NCBI GenBank assembly: GCA_023486985.1
Contig: JAMDEM010000147.1
Coordinates: 1 to 16,014, forward strand
Direction: 5' to 3'
Origin: Bacillota bacterium
GTDB taxonomy: Bacteria; Vulcanimicrobiota; JAMDEM01
Length of the DNA stretch: 16,014 nucleotides
Part shown: positions 7,563 to 14,149 of the stretch, piece by piece
Layout of the letters: the number at the start of each line of letters is the position of its first letter
Position numbering within the stretch: position 1 is the stretch's first letter
The notes under the pieces: model-generated
The model's database searches: none
Seen by the model: the letters and a program-made list of their open reading frames with translations, nothing else
Told to the model about the DNA's origin: nothing
Position numbers and translations under genes: made by a program

Positions 7563-8333
7563 ATGTTAGAAGGAATGAAAATGGCAACCCAGGGAATGCT
7601 GGCAATGATGGCAAAGCAGGATGTTGTTGCAAATAACCTTGCCAACGTTGGAACCACGGGCTACAGAAAGGATACCCTGCTGGTTTCTTCATTCAATGAT
7701 GTTCTCAACAAGGAGATGGGTTTTACAGGCACTGATACCCAGGGCGGGTATATGCCTGTGGGCGGAGGCATTGAATCTTCAGGAGGGCTCTTCACCCAGA
7801 CAGCCACACACTATGCACAGGGCTCGCTTAAAGCTACTGATAATAATTTTGACCTTGCTCTTGATGACAACGGCAAGGGCTTCTTCACCATTCAGAGCCC
7901 CGACGGCATAAAGTTCACCAGAAACGGTGCTTTTAGACTCAGCACAACCGGTTATCTTATAACGGCGGACGGCTCGTTTGTCCTTGGACAAAAGGGACCG
8001 ATAAAGGTTAAGGGCACAGACTTCAAGGTAAACAATGATGGAGAAGTAATAGTTGGAGATAAAGGAATAGACAAATTGCTTATAACATCATTTGCCGACA
8101 CCAGAGTTTTGCAGAAAGTGGGAGCGGCTAATTTTGTAGCTTCCTCAGGCGGAGCGGTTTCAGGGGATTGCAAAATACAACAGGGCTATCTTGAAATGGC
8201 GAATGTGAACGCCGTAAAGGAAATGGTTGATATGATGACCATAATGAGAGCCTATGAGGCAAACCAGAAAATTCTCCAGACTCAGGATCAGATGCTCGGC
8301 AAATCAACCAACGAAGTTGGAAGAGTAAAGTAA
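7563..8333 (+). CDS. flgF: flagellar basal-body rod protein, FlgF/FlhO-like
   Basis: The 256-residue protein shows the flagellar rod/hook family N-terminus (MLEGMKMATQGMLAMM, then QDVVANNLANVGTTGYRKD at about 19-36) and the matching C-terminal helix (NVNAVKEMVDMMTIMRAYEANQKILQ) that packs against it in the assembled rod. The middle has the FlgF/FlgG type-core pieces NNFDLALDDNGKGFFTIQSPDG and FTRNGAFRLSTTGYLITADG. It lies directly before flgG, as FlgF or its FlhO counterpart does, and is exported by the flagellar type III system. AGGGAGGTG sits 6-7 nt upstream of the ATG. FlgF is the proximal rod paralogue; the exact paralogue is judged from gene order. Confidence 0.88.
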   Translation: MLEGMKMATQGMLAMMAKQDVVANNLANVGTTGYRKDTLLVSSFNDVLNKEMGFTGTDTQGGYMPVGGGIESSGGLFTQTATHYAQGSLKATDNNFDLALDDNGKGFFTIQSPDGIKFTRNGAFRLSTTGYLITADGSFVLGQKGPIKVKGTDFKVNNDGEVIVGDKGIDKLLITSFADTRVLQKVGAANFVASSGGAVSGDCKIQQGYLEMANVNAVKEMVDMMTIMRAYEANQKILQTQDQMLGKSTNEVGRVK

Positions 8334-8365
8334 AATTTATATAAATTGAGGGAGGTCGGTTACAA

Positions 8366-9133
8366 ATGATGAGAGCTCTTTATACCGCTGCTTCTGGAAT
8401 GATGGCGGAACAGTTAAACATTGACAACATTTCCCACAACCTTGCCAACCTTAACTCTACGAGCTACAAGAAGTCAAGAGTTGATTTTGAGGATTTGCTT
8501 TATGCTAACATGCAGGGCCCGGGAACCGAAGCTACTGCAGGAACCCAGATTGGTCTTGGCGTGAGAGCCGCATCCACCCAGAAGATATTTACAACGGGAA
8601 GCATTCAGCAGACGGGCAATAATTTTGATGTGGCAATATCGGGCGACGGAATGTTCGAGGTCAACCTGCCTGGCGGGAAAAAGGCATATACCAGGGATGG
8701 CGCCTTCAAACTTGACGGTCAGGGAAATTTGTGTGTAAGCGGCGGGTATTCCCTTGGGGTAAAGATTCCCAACAATGTCACGGATGTTAGAATCGGACCG
8801 GACGGCAAAGTCATGGGAACTCCCATAAACGGCACAAAGCCGGTAGAGCTTGGACAGATTAAGCTCACCAGATTTCTTAATCCTGCCGGCTTGAAATCAA
8901 TCGGCGGAAACCTTTATGAGTGGACGCCGGTTGCCGGAGACAAGACTACCGATAAGGCAGGTGCAAACGGTCTTGGAGTTCTGGCTGCAGGTTTTCTGGA
9001 AAAATCCAATGTCAATGTGGTTGAAGAAATGATTGCCATCATCCAGGCTCAGAGATCCTATGAAATAAACTCCAAAAGTGTCCAGGCTGCCGATGAGATG
9101 ATGAGGCAGGCAAACCAGATTCAGAAGGCGTAA
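8366..9133 (+). CDS. flgG: flagellar distal rod protein FlgG
   Basis: The 255-residue protein has the rod signature NISHNLANLNSTSYKKSRVDFEDLLY (split here only by description; residues about 21-46), the core GNNFDVAISGDGMFEV and YTRDGAFKLDGQGNL, and the C-terminal EKSNVNVVEEMIAII / QAQRSYEINSKSVQAADEMM helix. The tract after the N-terminal helix (FEDLLYANMQGPG) matches the FlgG-specific insertion region. FlgG forms the long distal rod that crosses the envelope. The start is ATG-ATG with GGGAGGT upstream; either Met is possible. It follows flgF after 32 nt. The family call is very secure. Confidence 0.93.
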   Translation: MMRALYTAASGMMAEQLNIDNISHNLANLNSTSYKKSRVDFEDLLYANMQGPGTEATAGTQIGLGVRAASTQKIFTTGSIQQTGNNFDVAISGDGMFEVNLPGGKKAYTRDGAFKLDGQGNLCVSGGYSLGVKIPNNVTDVRIGPDGKVMGTPINGTKPVELGQIKLTRFLNPAGLKSIGGNLYEWTPVAGDKTTDKAGANGLGVLAAGFLEKSNVNVVEEMIAIIQAQRSYEINSKSVQAADEMMRQANQIQKA

Positions 9134-9221
9134 GAAGCAAGTTTATTACGCGGGATATTGCGCCCGCAAAATAAAAAGGATTGACCAATAAATTTCTTGA
9201 ATATAGAGGAGGCGGAGGAGG

Positions 9222-9518
9222 ATGCAGATAGAGGGGATTACCCCGCAACCCATTAACCAGGCAGTTAACTTAACCCCCTCCAAAGTTAAGGAAGAGGCAA
9301 AGTTAAAGGAAACCTGCCAGCAGTTTGAGTCTTTATTTCTTACCCAGCTTTTTGCTCAGATGAGAAAGTCTATTCCCAAGACCGAGCTTTTCGGAAGCGG
9401 GAAAGACGAAGAGCTTTACAACGGGATGATGGATGAAGAAAGAGCAAAAGCATGGTCACAGGCTGATGGAATAGGTCTGGCAAACGTTCTTTATCAGCAG
9501 TTGAAGCAGACTCTGTAG
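9222..9518 (+). CDS. flgJ: rod-binding protein, FlgJ N-terminal domain only
   Basis: The 98-residue protein carries the rod-binding domain: KLKETCQQFESLFLTQLFAQMRKS, ELFGSGKDEELYNGMMDEE (shortened views of one stretch) and ADGIGLANVLYQQL. In proteobacterial FlgJ this is followed by a peptidoglycan hydrolase domain, which is absent here; single-domain versions are common in other phyla. It caps the growing rod during export. GAGGAGG repeats sit just before the ATG. An 88-nt gap separates it from flgG and holds a small GCGGG/CCCGC hairpin (9157-9175) without a T-run. Confidence 0.88.
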   Translation: MQIEGITPQPINQAVNLTPSKVKEEAKLKETCQQFESLFLTQLFAQMRKSIPKTELFGSGKDEELYNGMMDEERAKAWSQADGIGLANVLYQQLKQTL

Positions 9519-9575
9519 TTTTCCTTAGAACCTCTTCTCCAAACAGTTTATACGTTGCCAGAGGAGGTCAATTGA

Positions 9576-10367
9576 ATGGCAGAAACTTCCGAGCTTTGGA
9601 GGAAGTTTAAAGAATCCAGAGATAAGGAATCCAGAGATGCTTTAATTCAAGCTTACCTTCCTCTGGTGCGCCAGATTGCAATAGGGATTATAAAGAAGCT
9701 CCGCTCCGGCGTGGATCTGGAAGATCTCGTCAGTGACGGAGTTTTTGGATTAATGAGGGCGGTTGAACAGTTTGACCTCCAGCGGGGGGTTAAATTTGAA
9801 ACTTATGCCACCCCTGTAATACGGGGGTCCATTTATAACGGAATGCGCTCGCTGGACTGGGTTCCCGAGCGTACCAGGGTTAAGGCAAGGACTCTCCAGA
9901 GAACCATGGAGAAGTTAACCACTCTCTATGGAAGAGCAGGCACCGGGCAGGAACTGGCTGAAGAGCTTAAAATAAGCACTGCTGAAGTTTATGACCTTAT
10001 CGCCAATCTTGGTTCCATATACCTGCTGTCTCTTGACCAACCGATATCGGTTCAGTCGGATGATGAAGAGATAACTATTCTTGATGCCCTTGAGGACAAA
10101 AAAGCAATAGATCCTTCTGTTGAAGTTGAGTTCCGTGAAGAGAGAGAAATTTTAAAGGCGGCAGTGGAAAGTCTTAATGAAAGAGAACAATATATAATGA
10201 AGATGCATTATTTTGAGGGAGTGTCGTTTGAAAAGATTTCCGCTGATCTGGGGGTAACAAAACAAAGAGTGTCCCAGATGCACTCAAGAATTATAGTTAA
10301 ATTAAGGGAGATTCTTTCGCAGAAACTTCATGGCGATGAAAGAGCGCAGCAGAATTTCTGTATGTAA
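9576..10367 (+). CDS. fliA: RNA polymerase sigma-28 factor, FliA/WhiG type
   Basis: The 263-residue protein has the three FliA domains. Region 2: LPLVRQIAIGI, VDLEDLVSDGVFGLMRAVEQ and FDLQRGVKFETYATPVIRGS, followed by SLDWVPER, which is diagnostic for FliA/WhiG. Region 3: GRAGTGQELAEELKIS. Region 4: LNEREQYIMKMHYFEGVSFE and ISADLGVTKQRVSQMHSR, the helix-turn-helix for the -35 element. Region 1.1 is absent, as expected. It would direct transcription of late flagellar and chemotaxis genes and is normally held by FlgM, which is not in the window. AGAGGAGGT lies 7 nt before the ATG. It sits in the rod operon, as in many non-proteobacteria. Confidence 0.95.
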   Translation: MAETSELWRKFKESRDKESRDALIQAYLPLVRQIAIGIIKKLRSGVDLEDLVSDGVFGLMRAVEQFDLQRGVKFETYATPVIRGSIYNGMRSLDWVPERTRVKARTLQRTMEKLTTLYGRAGTGQELAEELKISTAEVYDLIANLGSIYLLSLDQPISVQSDDEEITILDALEDKKAIDPSVEVEFREEREILKAAVESLNEREQYIMKMHYFEGVSFEKISADLGVTKQRVSQMHSRIIVKLREILSQKLHGDERAQQNFCM

Positions 10368-10373
10368 TTACGC

Positions 10374-11351
10374 ATGGCTGAAAAAATAGGAATTACCACC
10401 ACCATACCCGTTGAGATTGTTCTTGCCGCAGGTTTTACTCCCGTAGACCTCAACAACATATTTATTACCGATTCTGATCCACCGGCACTGGTAAGAGTTG
10501 CCGAACAGAGAGGCTATCCCGGCAATACCTGCTGCTGGGTTAAAGGGATGTACGGCGCGGTTAAGAAAAATCCCTATATAAATAAAATTATTGCTGTGAC
10601 TCAAGGGGACTGCACCAATACCCTAGCCATGGTGGAAACGTTGCAGCATAACGGAATGAAGATATTTCCCTTTGCCTATCCTTTTGATAAAGACATGACT
10701 TTTTTGTCCGATCAGATGCAAAAACTGGCTGGAGCTCTCGGCACAACAATCGAAGCGGCAGAAGGAAAAAGGCAGGAACTTATAAATTTAAGGAAGAAGC
10801 TTCAAACCCTTGACCGGCTCACATGGGAAGAAAATGTTATAACCGGGCAGGAAAACCATTATTATCTGGTGTCTTCAAGCGATTTTAATCAGGACCCGGA
10901 AAAATTTGAAAAAGAGGTAGATGATTTTTTCTCGGAAATAAAGGAAAGAGCGCCTTTAAAGAAAAATATTAGACTTGGCTTTGCCGGGGTTCCCCCGGTC
11001 CTTTCAGACCTTTACCGGTTTATTGAGGAAAAGGGTGCAAGAGTTGTCTTTAATGAAGTTCAAAGACAGTTTGCCATGAATCCTGAATGTGACGGTCTCC
11101 TGGGTCAGTATCTTTCTTATACTTATCCGTACGATATTAAAGGAAGAATTGAAGACATAAAAAGAGAAGTAAAAAAAAGAGGGGTTCAGGGAGTTATCCA
11201 TTATGTGCAGAGCTTTTGTCATCATCAAATTGAGGATATAATCCTCAGGGACTCTCTTGATGTGCCGGTTCTTACGCTGGAAGGCGATAAGCCCGGAGCA
11301 ATGGATGCAAGAACGCGTTTAAGAATTGAAAGCTTTATAGAGATGCTTTAG
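10374..11351 (+). CDS. 2-hydroxyacyl-CoA dehydratase D-component (HgdB/BcrC/FldB-like) protein
   Basis: The 325-residue protein begins with the family motif PVEIVLAAGFTPVDLN (12-27). It has Cys53-Cys54 (NTCCWVKG), GDC at 78-80, and Cys282 in VQSFCHHQIED, then TLEGDKPG (301-308). In the family three such cysteines hold a [4Fe-4S] cluster in one of two dehydratase subunits; an ATP-driven activator reduces it. It is shorter than most (about 370-430 residues). No partner subunit or activator is in the window, so the substrate is unknown and it may act in another radical or reductive reaction. The ATG is 6 nt after the fliA stop with no visible ribosome site, which suggests coupling to fliA translation. 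Its presence at the end of a flagellar operon is odd. Confidence 0.8.
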   Translation: MAEKIGITTTIPVEIVLAAGFTPVDLNNIFITDSDPPALVRVAEQRGYPGNTCCWVKGMYGAVKKNPYINKIIAVTQGDCTNTLAMVETLQHNGMKIFPFAYPFDKDMTFLSDQMQKLAGALGTTIEAAEGKRQELINLRKKLQTLDRLTWEENVITGQENHYYLVSSSDFNQDPEKFEKEVDDFFSEIKERAPLKKNIRLGFAGVPPVLSDLYRFIEEKGARVVFNEVQRQFAMNPECDGLLGQYLSYTYPYDIKGRIEDIKREVKKRGVQGVIHYVQSFCHHQIEDIILRDSLDVPVLTLEGDKPGAMDARTRLRIESFIEML

Positions 11352-11648
11352 CACCTTTCACCTTTATCATCTCTTTTGCGGAGCAGGTTATTATCCCCCT
11401 CTTTGCTAAAGAGGGGTGAGGGGAGTTAATTATTCCCTCTCCCTGTGGAGAGTAGCGCCTGTTCTATGAGTGGGCAAGGGTGAGAGGGATTGTCATTGCG
11501 AGGGAACGCCGAAGCAATCCCGGTTTTAATTCCCTCACCCTTTGGGGAGATGGGAGTAGCGCCCGTTCCCCGAACGGGCAAACAAAATACCCTCGCCCCT
11601 CCGGGGAGAGGGTGAGGGGGATGACAGTATTTAGAAAGGAGAAATTTA
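11352..11648. repeat. gene-free block of GC-rich hairpin repeats
   Basis: This 297-bp gap is a patchwork of inverted repeats. In order: CCCCTCTTT/AAAGAGGGG (11396-11416); a 19-nt hairpin at 11457-11475; GGGATTG/CAATCCC framing a GTCATTGCGAGGGAACGC tract (11486-11521); a perfect 19-nt hairpin GCCCGTTC/GAACGGGC (11561-11579); and a CCTCGCCCCTCCGGGGAGAG piece at about 11591-11611 that resembles the repeat at 1302-1324. The two 19-nt hairpins are preceded by the same GAGTAGC and followed by CA, so they are copies. Such TGTCATTGCGAGG and CCCTCTCC-type sequences are common dispersed intergenic elements in several bacterial lineages. Short ORFs through it have no coding character. Confidence 0.75.
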
Positions 11649-12392
11649 ATGACCCTATCCAAAATACCGGTAAAAAAGAGGAAAGTTTCAACGAAGCCCG
11701 TGGAAGGCAAGGTTGATGCCAAAGGAAAAAAGATGAATTCATTTGTTAATATAGTAACATGGGCGCTGGTGGTGGTTTTTGGCATAAGCTGTGTGGGAAT
11801 TATTGTAGGAGGCTCTTTCGGTCAAAAGGGACAGGCGCCCGGCACAGCCGAACATGGAAAAGCTAATGTGCAGAAGGATATCGAAGACTGGCAGAAAAGA
11901 GTCAATGAAGACCCCAATGATGCAAATGCTTATGCTAATCTTGCTGCTTATTACAGGCAGGCATTTCAAATAGAGAAGGCTATATATAATTACAAAAAAG
12001 CCATAGAACTTGATCCAAAGTTTGCTATCCCTTATGCTCACCTGGCAGACATTTATTTTGCAAAAAAGGATTTCAAGCAGGCTGCAGCGCTGGGGGAAAA
12101 GGCAGTGAATCTTTCTCCCGATAATAGGGACTACCGTCTTTCTTTATTTAATTATTATGTGGCGTCCAGGAAGCTTGATTCAGCCATAAATCAGGAAAAA
12201 GAAATAATTAAGAGGGATCCTGAAAATGCGGAAAGCTATGCGGTTATTGCCGAACTTTTTTTCAGAGGCAAGTACAGTAAGGAAGCATTTGAGATGATTG
12301 ATTCCGCTTTGAAGAAATTTAAAGATGACAAGCGGGTGGTTTCTTTCTTTCAGAACATGAAAAAAGAGATGGAGAAAAAAGAGAAGAAGTAG
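11649..12392 (+). CDS. membrane-anchored tetratricopeptide-repeat (TPR) protein
   Basis: The 247-residue protein has a basic cytoplasmic N-terminus (about 30 residues, rich in Lys), one membrane helix (about 32-55), then four TPR units: NAYANLAAYYRQAFQIEKAI (from about 93), PYAHLADIYFAKKDFKQAAA, YRLSLFNYYVASRKLDSAIN and SYAVIAELFFRGKYSKEAFE. It ends in a Lys/Glu tail. TPRs form a helical scaffold for protein binding, here on the outer face of the inner membrane. AAAGGAG lies 8 nt before the ATG. Whether it belongs with the flagellar genes is unclear: it has the same strand but is separated by the repeat block. No enzymatic motif is visible. Confidence 0.8.
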   Translation: MTLSKIPVKKRKVSTKPVEGKVDAKGKKMNSFVNIVTWALVVVFGISCVGIIVGGSFGQKGQAPGTAEHGKANVQKDIEDWQKRVNEDPNDANAYANLAAYYRQAFQIEKAIYNYKKAIELDPKFAIPYAHLADIYFAKKDFKQAAALGEKAVNLSPDNRDYRLSLFNYYVASRKLDSAINQEKEIIKRDPENAESYAVIAELFFRGKYSKEAFEMIDSALKKFKDDKRVVSFFQNMKKEMEKKEKK

Positions 12393-12416
12393 CTTACTAA
12401 AATTCTTTGCAAAAAT

Positions 12417-12995
12417 TTACTTCTTTTTCCTATATGGCTCAAGGGATTTTAGAAATTTAGAATCTGGTTTAAATCCGAGCTGGATAGCTTTGTCACAATA
12501 TTGAATAGCTAATTTGTATTCTTTTTTCTTATAATAAGCTAATGCCAGATTATAATATATTATATTAGCATTTTTTGGGTCAATCTTAATAGTTTCCTTA
12601 TATTCCGCTATAGCTTCATTTAACATGCCCTTTTTATAATAAGCAAGCCCAAGATTGCAATGTGTTCCAGCATTATCAGGTTTAATCTTAATGGCTTTCT
12701 TATATTCCGCTATAGCTTCATTTAACATGCCCTTTTTATAATAAGCAAGCCCAAGATTGCAATGTGTTCCAGCATTATCAGGTTTAATCTTAATGGCTTT
12801 CTTATATTCCGCTATAGCTTCATTTAACATGCCCTTTTTATAATAAGCAAGCCCAAGATTGCAATGTGTTCCAGCATTATCAGGTTTAATCTTAATGGCT
12901 TTCTTATATTCCGCTATAGCTTCATTTAACATCACCCGACCACTATAAGAATTAAACTTTCCTTGGTAAGACTTCAAGCTGAATAATTGCTGCAC
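12417..12995 (-). CDS. TPR protein built from perfect 34-residue repeats
   Basis: The 192-residue ORF starts at GTG 12995 and contains three identical 34-residue units (MLNEAIAEYKKAIKIKPDNA then GTHCNLGLAYYKKG) followed by a diverged unit (IAEYKETIKIDPKNANIIYY) and EYKLAIQYCDKAIQLGFKP. The units are canonical TPRs, so the protein is a binding scaffold; no other domain or signal peptide is visible. The first unit lacks its helix A: KFNSYSGRV stands in its place, so the 5' end may be truncated or altered by repeat recombination. The start is uncertain. The GTG overlaps the end of the upstream membrane-protein gene by 44 nt, in another frame. An ATG at 12932 begins the first repeat. The region is AT-rich compared with genes to the left. 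Confidence 0.65.
   Translation of the reverse strand: MQQLFSLKSYQGKFNSYSGRVMLNEAIAEYKKAIKIKPDNAGTHCNLGLAYYKKGMLNEAIAEYKKAIKIKPDNAGTHCNLGLAYYKKGMLNEAIAEYKKAIKIKPDNAGTHCNLGLAYYKKGMLNEAIAEYKETIKIDPKNANIIYYNLALAYYKKKEYKLAIQYCDKAIQLGFKPDSKFLKSLEPYRKKK
12597..12932. repeat. perfect tandem repeat, 102-bp period
   Basis: The three copies 12624-12725, 12726-12827 and 12828-12929 are identical base for base. The same period continues without mismatch into partial copies on both sides (from 12597 and to 12932). The period equals 34 codons, one TPR unit. Synonymous sites have not drifted, so the expansion is recent or is kept uniform by recombination. Confidence 0.95.
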
Positions 12996-13554
12996 CTAAT
13001 GTAGCAGCCAATAATAAACATCCGGCGCAAAAAAATAATCCAGTGTCAGCTAAACCAGTTTTTGTAGAATAATGTGCAAACCAAAAAATCGGGATTACAA
13101 ATATGTAACCTCCATATCTCCATATTTTTAATGAAGCTATAGAAAGACGAAACATCCGTCTGATACTAAAACTTAAACCCACGCTTGAAAGATATAGTGC
13201 GGGAATCATTACTAAAGGACTTAAAATTGGAATAAATGGCACCCATATTATTGGAAGGGACGCTATTATAAATATAAAAGTCTCTATTATTCCGCATAAA
13301 ATAAAAATTAAAAAAGAACGACGGCGAAAAATTGCCATTGTAATTGCAGTAGTCAATGTCATCCAAATTATAATATACAATATCAATATGCGCTCTGTCC
13401 CAAGAAAAAGAAAATTGGACAGTAAAATCCTGTCAAGCGGCTCTTGAATTGGTGCAAAAGAAATTAATAATAATAGCAAGATTCCCCATGAATATAAAAC
13501 TGCAAAAGTTTCTATAAAGCTTTCTTTTTTTATATAAATTTTTGGCATTCTCAT
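12952..13554 (-). CDS. six-helix membrane protein of unknown function
   Basis: The 200-residue protein is almost all hydrophobic, with helices at about 17-34, 56-75, 80-99, 103-125, 145-162 and 171-191, and basic loops (FRRRS, IRRMFRLS, RYGGY boundaries) that suggest several cytoplasmic turns. I recognise no motif or transporter signature. AAAGGA lies 6 nt before the ATG. The last 44 nt overlap the TPR ORF in a different frame. One reading is that the two are a single membrane-TPR protein split by a frameshift; the other is two coupled genes. Base composition is AT-rich, like the rest of the island to its right. Confidence 0.7.
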   Translation of the reverse strand: MRMPKIYIKKESFIETFAVLYSWGILLLLLISFAPIQEPLDRILLSNFLFLGTERILILYIIIWMTLTTAITMAIFRRRSFLIFILCGIIETFIFIIASLPIIWVPFIPILSPLVMIPALYLSSVGLSFSIRRMFRLSIASLKIWRYGGYIFVIPIFWFAHYSTKTGLADTGLFFCAGCLLLAATLGAAIIQLEVLPRKV

Positions 13555-13574
13555 AATTTATCCTTTGATGATTT

Positions 13575-13589
13575 ATACAAATTTTGTAT
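13575..13589. promoter_or_regulatory. 15-bp palindrome upstream of the membrane-protein gene
   Basis: ATACAAA and TTTGTAT are exact inverted halves around one base, 21 nt upstream of the ATG at 13554. The position suits an operator or a promoter-overlapping site. No T-run terminator is associated, and the 85-bp gap (13555-13639) holds no gene. Confidence 0.35.
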
Positions 13590-13639
13590 CTGCTACACTT
13601 AATTATTAAAAAAACAACTGTGTCATAAAAAACTTTAAA

Positions 13640-14149
13640 CTACTCAACCCAATTGAGATAACTAGTTAAAGAACTTCCATCTTCATATACAACTTTTTTT
13701 GCAGTACCATTCCTATTAGATATTTCTAGATAAGAAACTCCTGAGTCAAAAAACCAAAAATCACGAAAATACGCTAAATAATTTCCATCAGGAGACCAGC
13801 AAATTCTGTATGGATCACTTACTTTGAATGAACTGATAATTTCAGCAGAAATACTGTAAATTATTAAATATCTTCCGTCACTGCTTCTGCAGGCTATTTC
13901 CTCCCTGCAAGGGGACCAAGCACCCTCTGTTCCCTCTCCAAATATCTTTAACATTTTGTTTCGCAAATCATATATAAACAACTGAGTTTTGGTGCGATTG
14001 AAAAGAAATCTGTTAGACTCAGGTGACCATGAAATATTATAGTAACTGGGGACATCTTTAATAACAGCTACTTGGGATGAATCAATAGTATTAAGTACGT
14101 AAAGATTACCAGTATCCGAGATATAATAAAAAGGTGTGTAAAAGTTCAT
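13640..14149 (-). pseudogene. beta-propeller (TolB/PD40-like) protein, 5' end removed by IS256-family element
   Basis: The 169-residue ORF has three propeller-blade motifs: ISWSPESNRFLFN, GAWSPCREEIACRSSDGRYL and ICWSPDGNYLAYF, each followed by short beta strands, and ends LNWVE. Such WSPDG repeats belong to TolB-like and WD40-like propellers of six to eight blades, so this is only about half of one. The first ten or so residues (MNFYTPFYYI) are encoded by the inverted end of the IS; native sequence begins at about SDTGNLYV. The ATG directly follows the transposase stop (TAA then ATG) and has no ribosome site of its own. No signal peptide remains. It is most likely a dead fragment, though it could be translated by coupling to the transposase. 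Confidence 0.75.
14118..14143. repeat. IS256-family terminal inverted repeat, left
   Basis: These 26 bp are the exact inverted copy of 15466-15491. On the minus strand the sequence is also the first part of the propeller ORF. Confidence 0.92.

Noticed and set aside
9157..9175. GCGGG/CCCGC hairpin between flgG and flgJ as a terminator
   Set aside because: It is followed by A-rich, not T-rich, sequence, and the flagellar genes appear to be one operon.
10368..10604. 78-codon minus-strand frame opposite the dehydratase-like gene
   Set aside because: Antisense to a frame that carries family motifs; its own product has none.
11396..11416. CCCCTCTTT/AAAGAGGGG hairpin as the operon terminator
   Set aside because: No T-run follows on either strand and similar GC-rich repeats surround it, so it is listed with the repeats.
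11426..11785. Short frames on both strands through the intergenic repeat block
   Set aside because: They are composed of hairpin repeats, have no ribosome sites, and partly overlap the TPR gene start.
12393..12416. Bidirectional terminator between the two convergent TPR genes
   Set aside because: GAAGTA and TACTTC near the two gene ends can pair, but the stem is short, the loop is long and the T-rich stretch is coding.
12597..12932. Possible CRISPR array
   Set aside because: The 102-bp units are contiguous and identical with no unique spacers, and they encode TPRs in frame.
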